The notes: generated from the sequence alone by a model not told the origin. Positions 28,001-38,825 are shown, counted from the first letter of the stretch. The stretch is 64,000 bases of DNA from Sthenelais limicola (GCA_942159475.1 OW804096.1:139251972-139315971); one strand, 5' to 3'. Made by a program: numbers and translations.

Positions 28001-28214
28001 CTATTTTTGTGTCTAACGTTGTGATCGCCTATTACAGCCCGACCATGGGAGGCGGAGGTCGAGCAGTATCGTGGATGATGCGAGGCGGTTCATTCAGCAG
28101 CAGGTGCGGCGTGTAAGCCAGGAGACCCCGGCCACACTGGACTACCCGCGGGTAATGCTGACCCCGCCCTCACCCTGCCCCTCATCCTCATCCTCTTCTG
28201 ATGAGGAAAACTGA
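1156..28214 (+). CDS. Unrecognised 14-exon gene, 528-residue protein
   Basis: Coding exons: 1156-1245, 3151-3270, 4039-4083, 4376-4444, 6291-6379, 7866-7957, 9105-9196, 19639-19804, 21913-21941, 23187-23388, 24037-24082, 25095-25267, 26952-27148 and 28038-28214. They sum to 1587 nt, and all phases agree across GT-AG junctions, which strongly supports the model. The first ~220 residues look folded (PPTYVLTP near 20, MRLELVGFDRPDV near 42, an acidic/aromatic stretch near 95, RLLYLRHLMWNDHL near 180). The second half looks disordered: a Gly/Ala repeat near 280, an acidic run near 390, and a Ser-rich acidic end. I see no signal peptide, membrane segment or catalytic motif. Function and symbol are unknown. 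Exon 7 uses the acceptor at 9103-9104, not the nearer-looking one at 9083-9084, because only that choice keeps frame. Intron 7 holds a complete LTR element. Confidence 0.82.
1578..1848. repeat. CT-rich low-complexity tract in intron 1
   Basis: This is a long pyrimidine tract made of CTCT runs with a run of C near its start. It creates spurious Ser/Leu-rich open frames in several phases. It lies within the first intron of the unrecognised gene. Confidence 0.85.
2650..2864. mobile_element. Foldback element with long inverted ends
   Basis: The left end starts GGGTGGTCTCCACTGGCTG and the right end is its near-perfect complement. Further complementary stretches continue inward around GGTAAGCTCTGCGGTAAG. 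The flanks ATAAA and ATTAA might be a decayed target duplication. A copy of a tRNA-less SINE-like repeat occupies the middle. It is in intron 1 of the unrecognised gene. Confidence 0.6.
2698..2782 (+). repeat. SINE-like dispersed repeat, copy 1 (short)
   Basis: The copy starts GTGAGTGAGTGAGATT, contains ACGCCCTTATCAACAC and ATGGTTATATCAAGGGC, and stops after GAGCTGAGAGGGAG. Longer copies lie at 19382-19580 and 21605-21802. I found no internal promoter boxes, so the class is uncertain. Confidence 0.6.
2925..2998. repeat. (ATCC)n(ATCT)n microsatellite
   Basis: A tract of tetranucleotide repeats changes from ATCC units to ATCT units. It lies in intron 1, just upstream of the duplicated exon 2 acceptor. 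Confidence 0.9.
3006..3182 (+). repeat. Imperfect tandem duplication of exon 2 acceptor
   Basis: Two diverged copies (about 3006-3091 and 3092-3182) each contain an intron end, TTTTAG or GTTTAG, followed by ATTGACCCT(A/G)TCCGCT and about 20 more nt of exon-like sequence. Only the second copy runs into a complete open exon with a donor at 3271. The first is best read as a decoy or relic acceptor. Confidence 0.75.
3428..3662 (-). mobile_element. TIR element family 1, copy 1
   Basis: The ends read GGGTCAGATCTTGGGAAAATGT and, at the right, TTTTCTGAAAATCTGACCC. The element is 235 bp. The flanks are ATAT on the left and CTAT on the right. It lies in intron 2 of the unrecognised gene. Confidence 0.8.
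4820..5236. mobile_element. TIR element family 2
   Basis: The left end has ATGTGATGTGGTTCAGGAAA followed by ATGAGTCACTAGTCGCAAAA. The right end has the complementary order, GCGACTTATGACTCATTTTC then CTGAAACACGTCACATAT. Arms are about 40 bp. Related partial copies occur near 26395-26480 and 27665-27770. No coding capacity. Confidence 0.6.
5709..5950 (-). mobile_element. TIR element family 1, copy 2
   Basis: It starts GGGTCAAGTCTTCAGAAAAT and ends CTGAAAGTCTGACAC. A perfect 4-bp duplication, ATCT, flanks it (5705-5708 and 5951-5954). It lies in intron 4 of the unrecognised gene. Confidence 0.85.
7023..7263 (+). mobile_element. TIR element family 1, copy 3
   Basis: It has near-perfect 28-bp terminal inverted repeats, starts GGGTCAGATTTTCAGAAAAT, and carries the perfect flanking duplication ATAT (7019-7022 and 7264-7267). 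It is one of the best preserved copies. It lies in intron 5. Confidence 0.9.
7995..8229 (-). mobile_element. TIR element family 1, copy 4
   Basis: The terminal inverted repeats match copy 3. The perfect flanking duplication is ATAA (7991-7994 and 8230-8233). It begins 34 nt after the donor of exon 6. Confidence 0.9.
8252..8498. repeat. C-run and G-run bounded low-complexity stretch
   Basis: A run of C at 8252-8262 and a long run of G at about 8472-8498 bound a stretch with many GGGG and CCCC words. Both strands are open for about 100 codons here, which follows from composition and not from coding. Confidence 0.7.
9213..9447 (+). mobile_element. TIR element family 1, copy 5
   Basis: Terminal inverted repeats are near perfect. 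The flanking duplication is ATTA (9209-9212 and 9448-9451). It lies only 12 nt past the end of exon 7 and about 20 nt before the left LTR of the intronic retroelement. Confidence 0.9.
9468..10191 (+). repeat. Element A 5' LTR
   Basis: Starts TGTAAAATTATCAATG and ends GAAACCTTTTCA. It has a TATAAA box at 10107-10112 and an ATTAAA polyadenylation-type signal at 10143-10148. Length and sequence match the 3' LTR without a net indel. Confidence 0.9.
10107..10112 (+). promoter_or_regulatory. LTR TATA box (element A)
   Basis: TATAAA follows CAGGGGG in both LTRs (second copy at 18168-18173). It is placed about 85 bp from the LTR end, leaving room for an R-U5 segment with the ATTAAA signal downstream. 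Confidence 0.65.
10193..10210 (+). other. Element A primer-binding site
   Basis: TGGCGACAAAACACGAAG begins one base after the 5' LTR. The leading TGG complements a tRNA CCA end, as in Ty3/gypsy elements. I did not identify the primer tRNA. Confidence 0.55.
10491..11642 (+). pseudogene. gag: Element A gag with premature stop
   Basis: The Gag polyprotein forms the virus-like core and packages RNA. The ATG at 10491 is followed by an in-frame TAA at 10548-10550 (codon 20); the frame is then open for about 364 codons to the TAA at 11640-11642. No ATG follows soon after the stop, so normal translation looks broken. Past the stop come a capsid-like helical region, a Pro/Gln/Asn-rich linker, and one CCHC zinc knuckle starting CYECGKEGHF at about 11523, typical of retroelement nucleocapsid. 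The downstream pol frame overlaps in the -1 phase. A readthrough or sequencing error is possible; I infer a real C-to-T change in a Gln-rich stretch. Confidence 0.8.
11636..15187 (+). CDS. pol: Element A pol polyprotein (PR-RT-RH-IN)
   Basis: The frame is open from 11636, overlapping the end of gag in the -1 phase, so a ribosomal frameshift at the G-run near 11632-11637 is likely; the first ATG is at 11729. Protease motif LVDSGAS lies at 11705-11725, upstream of that ATG. Numbering from 11729: RT active site FIDD near 295; RNase H TDAS near 443; integrase zinc-binding HHCC about 653-700; catalytic D 720, D 781, E 817, with the classic 35-residue spacing between the last two. A short basic/acidic tail follows. 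The last 43 bp overlap the start of env in another phase. No internal stop is seen. Confidence 0.92.
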   Translation, partial: GIRSPDRRLCIFLDIAGQSRKTLVDSGASRSMFRSDIWKLFCKTKHRAPICTKGEYLRSLSGHEIPTLGQSIVDLGGRAFPVYVVEQMHHDVLLGADVLELLHSIVNFRDRTVTLEGVNYSAADGGKEDRMMAEATAVSEFWQLAFPQAFGEGNATLAATSVVSLEIDTGGAAPIRQQPYRVPLTKRLLIDQEVDKMLAEGIIEPSSSPWASPVHLVPKKTGDTRFCVDFRKVNSITKKDAHPLPNIQDIFDGLGGATVFSTLDLKSGYWQVEVDVNSREKTAFVCHRGLFQFKRMPFGLCNAPAVFQRMMNHVFADCIGKFVFVFIDDIVVYSANEEEHEQHLKIVFQKLQENNLTVKASKCDFQREEVKLLGYVVSGKGISSDPDKTNAIKNMAPPDSVKAVRSFLGMTGYYRQCIPDYARISYPLVQLTKKYAKFQWGEAEHRAWFELKEALVSDRIMAYPKLTEPYQLHTDASDFSCGAILCQKDADGIERPIQYVSKQLSGAALRWSTIEKEAFAIIHALKKLRPYLYGADFTIYSDHRPLKSLFLSEIKNTRIQRWAVLLAEYGAPIEYRKGVNNVRADMLSRLKPTLVKQEDEESSFGGEMGAIEEIEEIPWDFDQLEREQIQVEQQEMPEYALGQEEEDGYIVHEGLLYTLIPPPGKPEYPRLVLPKSARGRVIRRAHTEVGHQGMQKTIDRLKEAYKWPNMRRDVFLVISRCARCAVNRDNKDRAPPTAMPIAQYPGQILGMDMCGPFPTSSYGHKFILTVIDHCTGWVEVKPLANKTAQVVLNFLSNEYMPRYGTPEIIITDQGKEFKNRVVEGYLRGLGVDVRHASPFRPQSNGKCERFHRSFKAILRKFVNARPQEWEDFLGPTLWAHRISTSAVSGYSPYFLTYGRKPKNPLSKLFPLPEEASEDVLGTRLTRLAEAFREAAENTDQSRQANYKRLREQANAGELHVGDSVVIHHHNAAPLDPNWDHGYTIARIRGKVITVVGQNQEIKNINRERVKLVSPDLEWDTLRNRHTRPKQSKLEKLRRGEIEQGVMPIFPDTVPTPAGRTEDTPPAVPEPIADELSEAGSHNDPRPDQAPSTSAKKRPIPLPAWHNTPEDVGVSTRRRVKRTHTSTEEALPVEHQRTTEPPAKRERYQQGDKRTATAPPPEEEVRLLKKQCIQEVAAFFACYC
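15145..17082 (+). CDS. env: Element A F-like envelope protein
   Basis: A 645-residue predicted membrane fusion glycoprotein. Residues 1-20 form a hydrophobic signal peptide (LLCLLLLTIHLAS). A furin-type site RNKR at 109-112 is directly followed by a hydrophobic fusion-peptide-like segment containing FDFIG and LLFG. A helical region follows, then a Cys-containing ectodomain. A membrane segment lies near 515-537 and the cytoplasmic tail is about 105 residues and basic. This layout matches the baculovirus F / errantivirus Env family. Its start overlaps pol by 43 bp; expression from a spliced mRNA is expected by family but no splice sites were assigned. No break is visible. Confidence 0.85.
   Translation: MYSGGGRLLCLLLLTIHLASSSKDLFGEEGILVYQLGETRALSGMWTTVILLHPPNPPKIHEWVDEMQIKVQGLRTAGVVGEEDLQKWQEHLNYVLYDFSTTYQNHHGRNKRSPFDFIGSLSHLLFGTATEGQVRTLAKAVMDTQENALAMGHHQEAMISVVNETRLYVKENRMDIAKLQEEAENINRQIISVLTHLSEDGKRIHRLHMRREIDNLIYAIDQAMLVYHRLTDLFHRQRLQLEQGQLSDEILPPNYLAEILGKIREAGHEHAPLRWHYQNCHTKMMIDQDHEIVYQVVIPAIAPTLYLHYKLQYFPIPIEGGYLRTILGKPEVALDSLSRRTFNPQQCMGWQPRVCTATVELLGLTCESEILTGRTPNHCQAKIEQQGNQTCVVFRDLDYLSTVIIIPYIKSEITHRCPGQHPVIRQVLKPIRMNVEAGCSLEHKNWRVKGVYEVREELKLPSPQPIQLPSLNITTPIISDTPLAEELRFSRRAEIPLIHVQLSPVITPNKFFQTHKVTLIATAITITISLICAALIIITRKTRKDQRRMCQLLPVMGAWSCCRKRGQKRKRGLSTGTPTLSRAASYPTFISTHEEQKRLKAVSKTTNLSCNEDTGTNNIEPTTINPLLGPYRQAAIGLYGFSKEV
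17183..17356 (+). CDS. Small ORF downstream of env in element A
   Basis: ATG at 17183 opens a 57-codon frame ending TAG at 17354-17356. It lies between env and the 3' LTR. The peptide has an acidic middle (DWESDEME) and ends with a basic cluster (ITRKKRRTD) that looks like a nuclear-localisation or RNA-binding motif. It may be an accessory protein or a chance frame; the length alone does not decide. Confidence 0.35.
   Translation: MSPCVTPEIDRGTRQYLHERRIVIPTPSDWESDEMEVHRLVSRLTLERITRKKRRTD
17529..18252 (+). repeat. Element A 3' LTR
   Basis: Starts TGTAAAATTATC and ends GAAACCTTTTCA, 724 bp, in register with the 5' LTR at a constant offset of 8061 bp. The sequence just upstream is purine-rich (AAAAAGGTATGGA), possibly the polypurine tract. 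Confidence 0.9.
18253..18560 (+). repeat. Two AAGAC...GTCGAAAC hairpin motifs
   Basis: Two stretches share the pattern AAGACY-loop-RGTCGAAAC. One is near 18268-18292; the other, with a 4-bp GACC/GGTC stem and CTGACGAAG before it, is near 18489-18522. Each is followed by a TTTATTAAA or AAATAAAAA tail. The layout resembles the small hammerhead-like hairpins at ends of Penelope-type elements, but the strict ribozyme core is not met. The stretch directly abuts the 3' LTR of element A. Confidence 0.35.
18960..18989. repeat. C-run plus (CA)n
   Basis: A homopolymer run of C passes into an ACAC dinucleotide repeat. It is in intron 7 of the unrecognised gene. Confidence 0.85.
19382..19580 (+). repeat. 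SINE-like dispersed repeat, copy 2
   Basis: It contains TTTATCAACACATTTAGTAT, GGTTATATCAAGGGCGGAAG and a purine-rich AGAGAAGAAGGGAGACAGAG stretch, and ends CGAGATATAGATTTGATTTA. It matches 21605-21802 closely. It ends about 60 bp before exon 8. Confidence 0.7.
19830..19858. repeat. (GATA)n microsatellite
   Basis: About seven GATA units just after the donor of exon 8. A short ATTCA repeat occurs a little further on, at about 19932-19958. Confidence 0.9.
20833..21062 (-). mobile_element. TIR element family 1, copy 6
   Basis: Starts GGGTCAGATTTGCAGAAAAT and ends TTTCTGAAAATATCACCC. A perfect 4-bp duplication, ACAT, flanks it (20829-20832 and 21063-21066). In intron 8. Confidence 0.85.
21605..21802 (+). 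repeat. SINE-like dispersed repeat, copy 3
   Basis: A full-looking copy of about 198 bp from GAGTGAGTGAGTGAGATTGG to AGATATAGATTTGATTTGAT. It matches copy 2 in order and in its purine-rich middle. It ends about 110 bp before the 29-nt exon 9. Confidence 0.75.
24699..24878 (+). mobile_element. TIR element family 1, copy 7 (5'-truncated)
   Basis: The internal sequence and right end (GGTGAATTGTACATTTTCTG) match the family, but the first 50 or so bases are replaced by a CT-rich tract. No target duplication can be read. Confidence 0.7.
24987..25029. repeat. C-run followed by A-run
   Basis: About a dozen C residues pass into more than 30 A residues. It lies about 65 bp upstream of exon 12 and could be the tail of a retroposon, though I see no body. 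Confidence 0.7.
25899..26133 (+). mobile_element. TIR element family 1, copy 8
   Basis: Starts GGGTCAGATCTTCAGAAAAT and ends TCTAAAAATCTGACCC. Flanks are ATAT and ACAT (one mismatch). In intron 12. Confidence 0.85.
26709..26943 (+). mobile_element. TIR element family 1, copy 9, abutting exon 13
   Basis: Ends are GAGTCAGATTTTTAG and CTGAAAATCTGAACC. The perfect duplication is ATTT (26705-26708 and 26944-26947). Its right duplication is followed by only GTAG before exon 13 at 26952, so the branch region and pyrimidine tract of that acceptor lie inside the element. Confidence 0.9.
27167..27402 (-). mobile_element. TIR element family 1, copy 10, just after exon 13
   Basis: Starts GGATCAGATTTTCAGAAAAT and ends TGAAAATCTGACCC. 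The perfect duplication is ATAT (27163-27166 and 27403-27406). It begins 14 nt after the end of exon 13 and is in the opposite orientation to copy 9. Confidence 0.9.
27512..27678. mobile_element. TIR element family 3 (TACCGTATTTCC ends)
   Basis: Left end TACCGTATTTCCTTGAATTA, right end TTTCAAGGAAATACGGTA. The arms also share an inner GGG/CCC block. Length is about 167 bp. It lies in intron 13, beside a degenerate family 2 copy. Confidence 0.7.
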
Positions 28215-28315
28215 TCATGCATAACGTTGGAGAAATCACCATATCGTGTTGAAAAATGTATTCTTAAATATCTGGTAAATGTATAGTTTTGACCCATTAA
28301 ATGATTGTGATAGCA

Positions 28316-28321
28316 AATAAA
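28316..28321 (+). terminator. Polyadenylation signal of the unrecognised gene
   Basis: AATAAA lies 102 bp after the stop codon at 28212-28214. Another AATAAA-like word follows near 28350. The 3' UTR would be short. Confidence 0.6.
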
Positions 28322-29610
28322 TAACGTTAAATTTACTTTTTTTCTTAAAAAATAAAACAACCCAACATTTTTTGGGGCGTTTTGAATATTTTCTTCCTGT
28401 GAAATATATTTGAGAGAATATTGTCTTTGGAGAGTAAGTCTCGGCCAAATGAAAGGTCGCCATTTTCAAAAACTGTGAATATGATAAGTTTAACGTGACA
28501 GTGTAGAGGCATCATCTGTATCATCTGTATTCAGGATCCAGAATTCAGAATCTATTCATGGTTGTATGAATTGGTTAATTTATATATATATTTAAAAAAT
28601 ATTTATGTTAAGTGTTAAGTTGAATAAAAGAAACTATCGAATAAAAAATATATATTTCTCATCTTCATTTCAGAATATAGCGCTTCTTATAGATGTGTAT
28701 CCCAGATCTATGCTAAGTGGTGATTCTCGTTCGAACATATTGATAGTATCAAATAGCTGGTTATGTATATGGGTAAGGTCCTCACAAAATGTACAATAAC
28801 CAGCTCGTCACATTTGAGGAAATTCTGCATAATTAGGTTTTAAAAATTGATAAAGATCTGAGTATATTGGGACATTATTTTTGTCTGAGATTTTGGGTTA
28901 ATTGAGGCTTGGTGGACGCGAATTGTACATTTTAGGTCGATTTGATCTATATAATTATAGCTAGTAGGATTAATAACACTCAGATCAATTGGGTATTTTG
29001 GGGGCTCATGTTGCATTCCATCCCATAAATGCATATATATTTATTATTAATTAAGAGTGGAGGACAAAATCCAAACCACTTTTCTTTATGTTCTCGAATG
29101 ACCCCTAGTTCGAAACAGCTCAGATCGAAATTTACTGACTTTTTACTGACACAGTGAGAATTACTGACTTTTAAAAGTCCTTAAAACCCCAAACCCAAAA
29201 TTCGGGAACCATGAGTATGTGAAAATCAGCTGCATGCCGTCGAGCAACCAGTGTGTCCTTCTCCGCACACAAAACTGAAGTCAGCCAGTCGGAATTGTCG
29301 ATAGTTGATATTATTATTAGCACTGACGATTCAAATATACGTTGAGATCGTGTGTTTAACCACTTTAATGTAATCTCTTTATCAAAACATCGAAGAACAT
29401 TCTCCCCATGCAATAGTATTATAAAATGTCAAAGGTCTCTCTCGTATTCTGTATTTGCGAGAAACAGGAGTTGATTTTGAATTGTCATTATTAATTATAG
29501 GAGAATATAATCTAGGATTTATTATTAGTCGCAGGCTCTTGCATGTATTTAGTTCAAAGGACTTATTCATTCAAACAACAGGAACACATAAAAGTTAATT
29601 TTGTAGAAAA
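28322..29610. other. Intergenic region between converging genes
   Basis: I see no exon here. It contains one degenerate copy of TIR family 1 and AT-rich sequence. The unrecognised gene ends on its left, HSPA5 on its right. Confidence 0.5.
28771..28945 (+). mobile_element. TIR element family 1, copy 11 (degenerate)
   Basis: The left end GGGTAAGGTCCTCACAAAAT and an internal match (GGTTAATTGAGGCTTGGTGG) identify the family. The right end is decayed and there is an internal deletion. Confidence 0.6.
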
Positions 29611-29616
29611 TTTATT
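29611..29616 (-). terminator. Candidate HSPA5 polyadenylation signal
   Basis: AATAAA on the minus strand, 815 bp downstream of the HSPA5 stop codon. It would give a 3' UTR of about 0.8 kb. I found no clearer signal in between. Confidence 0.45.
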
Positions 29617-30430
29617 TTCGTGCTTTTCTTTTTTTTTACATCAGAGAATCGATCAACAAAATTCAATGTGAAATTGATGAAATATTGATGAGGATGATGT
29701 GATGAAAATGGATTTTTTTTATATACGAGGAAATCCTTGATATCCTCTTTTGTTATATCTTACACAGCATATTCCCCAACAGACCTGTTATTTCTAGTAT
29801 TGATAATTGACATCCAGGTATCACACATGTCCTAGTAGTAGACCAAAGCTACACTTAATACATTCACTCCTCATGAAGTTTACTTTCACTCTAATGAGAC
29901 AAACAAATCCTATCCCTGATCATTCAGAGCGCAGGAAAAGGTTTCTAGTAGAACGAGCCGGCCGGCCACGTCAAATATATCCTCCAGTCATGCTCATGTA
30001 TAGCCGATAACCCAGCCAAGCCAACATTAAATACAATATTTAATCTCTCCCTTCACATAGCGGAAGAGCGTCAGGACATGATTTCCCTAATGTGTATACT
30101 GAATTGCGGAATGCTAGAAAGAACCCATAAAACAACAAACACACAAGTTGCTTCCCGTTGGAGACACAATTCCAGTAAAAAGACAATACAATAAAGAAAC
30201 ATTCTTGCGGAAGATATGTGCACTAAGAGTGATGAAAATAATAATAATAATAATAAATTTCCCCCATATTCCTACCTGATTCAAATTCAAATTTCTGAGG
30301 AATGAATCATTACTGACTTAAGTATTTTTTTTGGACAAATGTATGAGTTCATGGTGATGAAGTAACATGGTATGTACGCGCACAAATGTGATAAGGTGAA
30401 CATAAGTTATTCCTAAAACCTCCTATCAGC

Positions 30431-35362
<4,932 letters not shown>

Positions 35363-35368
35363 TTTCCT

Positions 35369-36103
35369 GAAAAGTCAAGTCAAGAAATTAGTATAAATTT
35401 AAATGTCTACTCCCTCTATTTGGCAGATATTAATTGGGATAATAAATGATAATAAATACATTCAATAGCTGTGTTTCATGAAAGTTCAAGTATGGTTGGA
35501 TGAAGAACGAATGAATTTGTCAAATGAATGAATTTGATCACAGAACAACGCCCCAACACAACGCCCACTTAGTGACTTACTGGACCTGTCTTGCCTGGTT
35601 AGGTCCCAAGAATCAAACGGAATATATAGAGGGATCTGAGGATATGTTCGCTATAAATAGGGTTCTGATTTTATGCTATGACCTTTAAGACTATCCAAGG
35701 AATGTTTTGTAGAGAAGACTAGGCTCGAGCTATGAGAGTTGTACAACTTCTAAGACAGAGAATTTCAAGACGGTCAGTACTCAAGTCTCAACGATGTCGA
35801 TGACCTGTCATAGATCTACGCATAATACTTATTTTTGCGATCTGTGAACATATACCGAGCTCCCAACACATTTACATATAGTGGAGATGATAGAGAACAT
35901 TAGGCAACCATGTAAACCAGAATAATTTAACGAGGTAACTCATATAATCGCTAACGTTCAGTTGAACCGGAAAACCTGATTGACGAAAACGTCACAATAT
36001 GGAGTCCTCATCTGACCAAACTTAAAATGCCGGTTGAAGATGTTCCTCGAAATATTAACGCAAGTACCATAGATAATGCAAACTTAACACAGCAAACACT
36101 TAC
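35369..36103 (-). other. HSPA5 5' UTR intron
   Basis: On the minus strand an acceptor (TTTTCAG) lies just before GAAAATG of the start codon at 35362. A strong donor, TTCAG|GTAAGTG, ends a probable non-coding exon at 36104. The intron would be 735 nt. I saw no alternative start in it. Confidence 0.6.
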
Positions 36104-36255
36104 CTGAACTATTACTTGTAATTCCAGGTGAATTAATTAATGTGATTAGGCCAGATATAGAGACAGAAGTTGTCAAACCGGCGCTCGACTTGGAGTGATT
36201 TGTCCTACTATGCAGGCGTGGATGTAAAGAGCGTTCCTCTCTACTCATGTCTCGT

Positions 36256-36274
36256 CGTGGCTCTTTCTGATTGG
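36256..36274 (-). promoter_or_regulatory. Perfect ER stress response element (ERSE)
   Basis: On the minus strand the sequence is CCAAT, nine bases (CAGAAAGAG), then CCACG: the exact ERSE consensus bound by NF-Y plus ATF6 in BiP promoters. It lies about 150 bp upstream of the probable 5' UTR donor. Confidence 0.85.
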
Positions 36275-36288
36275 TCTACGTGTCACTG

Positions 36289-36307
36289 CTTGGCGTTTTC
36301 TGATTGG
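36289..36307 (-). promoter_or_regulatory. ERSE-like element, one mismatch
   Basis: CCAAT-N9-CCAAG on the minus strand, 33 bp upstream of the perfect ERSE. Multiple ERSEs are common in BiP promoters. The last-block mismatch makes function less sure. Confidence 0.55.
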
Positions 36308-36361
36308 TCCAGCGCTGACCTAGGTGGAGAATCCTCGCTGAGTACACGTCAACCTAAAAAG

Positions 36362-36369
36362 TGACGTCA
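36362..36369. promoter_or_regulatory. CRE/ATF palindrome TGACGTCA
   Basis: A perfect octamer followed by CGG, upstream of the ERSE pair. ATF/CREB sites accompany ERSEs in known BiP promoters. It could serve HSPA5. Confidence 0.5.
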
Positions 36370-36830
36370 CGGTTCATAGGGGGTATCCCGAGAAATTCCA
36401 GTCCCAACAACTGTCTTCCAGAAAAGTAAAGTGATGCATGGTTGAATGGTCTTGTGAAGATTGTTGTAAGTCCGAGATCAAATAAATACGTGGCAGGATC
36501 TCTTGGGTGGCTACTGTTACTATACACTTACATGAATAAGGGGTTTGACTCGAATAATCAACAAATCATCTTGTCTAAATTTCTCTCATCAATGACGTTA
36601 GTCGTTTATATATAATATATGTCATGATCATAGTGTCAGTCATGTCCGGGTCATGTCATGATCTTGCATCCTTGGAGGGAATTTCCCTAGAGGCTAGAGC
36701 ATAGACAAATGCATTATGTGGTAATACCACTTCGGAGTTCGGAGTAGGCTACTTTTAACTACAATATCGATTTTTGTTGTTTGTCGATGGACTACAATTT
36801 ACAAAGTACAATAGACGATCCCGTAGACGA

Positions 36831-36901
36831 TTCAAGTCAAGAGACAAAGACAAAAAGATACAAAAAGACTAAGTCTTTTTGTCTTTGTCCCTTGACTTGA
36901 A
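36831..36901. repeat. Near-perfect hairpin, 28-bp arms
   Basis: Arms 36831-36858 and 36874-36901 pair with one mismatch, around a 15-base loop. The arms start TTCAAGTCAAG. A second, smaller palindrome (AAAAAGACT/AGTCTTTTT) overlaps the centre. It sits between the HSPA5 promoter and the next plus-strand promoter. I see no target duplication. Confidence 0.8.
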
Positions 36902-37136
36902 TCTGTTCTCACTAATTATGTACGGTATCTATGGTTGATGGTGATATCAAGTGTTGCCATACAAGTGGTAAACAAAGTCAGAATTTCTCCAGTCACTAAA
37001 TATTCATGCAAGTGGACCACTTCATTCATTCACCCAACAAACAGAGATAGTTCCACGCTCAGTTCACAGTCGGCGCTCTGGGAGAACTCTCCTGTGGTGG
37101 AAACGTGTTTAGTGAGTACTTCCGGGCGAGGAGGAC

Positions 37137-37144
37137 TATAAATA
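37137..37144 (+). promoter_or_regulatory. TATA box of a plus-strand transcript
   Basis: TATAAATA follows GGAGGAC. About 30 bp downstream begins a pyrimidine-rich start region (CTCACTTCTCTGAACC). A good donor, TTCACG|GTAAGC, follows at 37231. Confidence 0.6.
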
Positions 37145-38430
37145 CCGGTGCCGCCCTAGTTTCGTCCTCACTTCTCTGAACCATTCAAGCTATTGGATTG
37201 TATCCGTCGACCTTCAAGCCATCCTTCACGGTAAGCGTCAAATCTTATCATTTACTTGCTGAGAACCATCTTTATGGTTCATTCAGTACATTATTTCGTG
37301 TCTTGGATTAGTTTTAAATGCTTTAAGGTACATTTATTCCCTCCAATTTAATCGTCACAATCGGTGAACCAGCATGCCTCTCCATCTTGGGGAAACGCGG
37401 GTGTCCTCGTTCCGGGGTCTCCGTTCTCTCAATTTGTGAATTTAGGAATGAGAATGGCATTGACAATGAAAGAATCGATGAGGAAATATAGTCTACGAAT
37501 CCGATTATATATGCGGAATCACCTAGGTCGCTGAGATTCAATGTCGTAGCCATTCTTGTTCTTGTTTGCTAGGATATTGACAGCCAGCGCTACGACCATG
37601 TCACTTCTTGTACTTTGGAAGTAACCTCCTTTAGGGGGAATGCCTTAAGTATTGATATTACACTCAGTTTGGGTCCATTAATAATTAAGGATTTAAACTC
37701 CCAATACCAATACTATTTCAGGTTTTAAAAAATTTAGCAATTAGCAGGTCTTGACGCTGGGCTTAGGAAATTGGAAATTCGGTTCCTGACGTCTAGAATT
37801 CGCCTTAATACATGTGTATTGAAGTGTCAGTGATCCAGGATAACGGAAATAATTTGTTTCATCCCTTGTTGCTTTAGATGGGGTTCGACAAAGTGGGCAA
37901 CAACGCCTCAACATGTGGGTGCACGTGGTCTGACTGCCCTGGATGAATCTCTGCAGACATGTGCTTCCGAGAAGATTACACTGTTGGAAGGTGAGTGAGC
38001 ATTTACTGTTGGTTGTGTGGTACAATCTTCCTCTCAACACTACTTGAGTAAGTGATGATCAACACACAATGGGAATCTCTCTGAAAACCCTGATAGAGAC
38101 TGTTTTCTGAATACTCAAGTACCTTGTTGAATTAACATCAATATCCATCGTAAATTTATGTGTCTTTGCGATTTGCCCTTAGATCCTAGTTTAGTAAAAA
38201 TTATATTGCTTACTTCACATTCCAACGATTAAATTGGCTTTTAATGATGAGGTCATAGTTCAGCTGAATACTTATGTAGAGTCAATTCTGAACTTTCGCC
38301 CCTATCTGAAATTTAGGCCATGACTAAGTTTAGCTATCTTTCCAATTAGTTGCATGTTGATCCGACCTAGACTAGTAGCATTGCATATATTCAGTCGCAT
38401 TCTTGCTTCATAGAAATAACTTTGTAGCCA

Positions 38431-38515
38431 TGATGATGATTATTCCATCATTCGCAGTTTCCACCCGAGGGGTATCCACCCCAAAGAGGGCCTCGACCTT
38501 CCTTGGATGTCTGAG
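38431..38515 (+). repeat. 85-bp dispersed repeat, copy a
   Basis: Contains TTCCATCATTCGCAGTTTCC, GAGGGGTATCCACCCCAAAG and CCTCGACCTTCCTTGGATGT. It nearly matches copy b at 38741-38825. Class unknown. Confidence 0.75.
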
Positions 38516-38670
38516 CTACATATAATAATAATATAATTACTTGACTAAAATTGTATTTCTTGAATGAAGACCCATTTCCTAAATCGTGACTTGCTCATTT
38601 CAGACGTTGCTGTACTAAGACTGCGTTTTGGCTGTTTGCATGCTTTGAGATGGTACGTATAATATGAACG

Positions 38671-38722
38671 AGGGTTATTACTCTTATGCAATAAAACAGT
38701 ATTGCATAAAAGTAATAACCCT
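38671..38722. repeat. Hairpin with 23-bp arms
   Basis: Arms 38671-38693 and 38700-38722 pair with one mismatch around the six-base loop AAACAG. It sits between the two copies of the 85-bp repeat. Confidence 0.8.
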
Positions 38723-38740
38723 CCTTGAGTGCATTTCTGG

Positions 38741-38825
38741 TGATGATGATTTTTATTCCATCATTCGCAGTTTCCACCGAGGGGTATCCACCCCAAAGAG
38801 GGCCTCGACCTTCCTTGGATGTCTG
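38741..38825 (+). repeat. 85-bp dispersed repeat, copy b
   Basis: Second copy of the repeat at 38431-38515, same orientation, with a few indels, beginning right after the 23-bp hairpin. Confidence 0.75.

Noticed and set aside
37878..37990. In-frame TGA in exon 2 of the 37-kb transcript as another selenocysteine codon
   Set aside because: Read-through soon meets further stops and I found no SECIS fold before the AATAAA at 39667.
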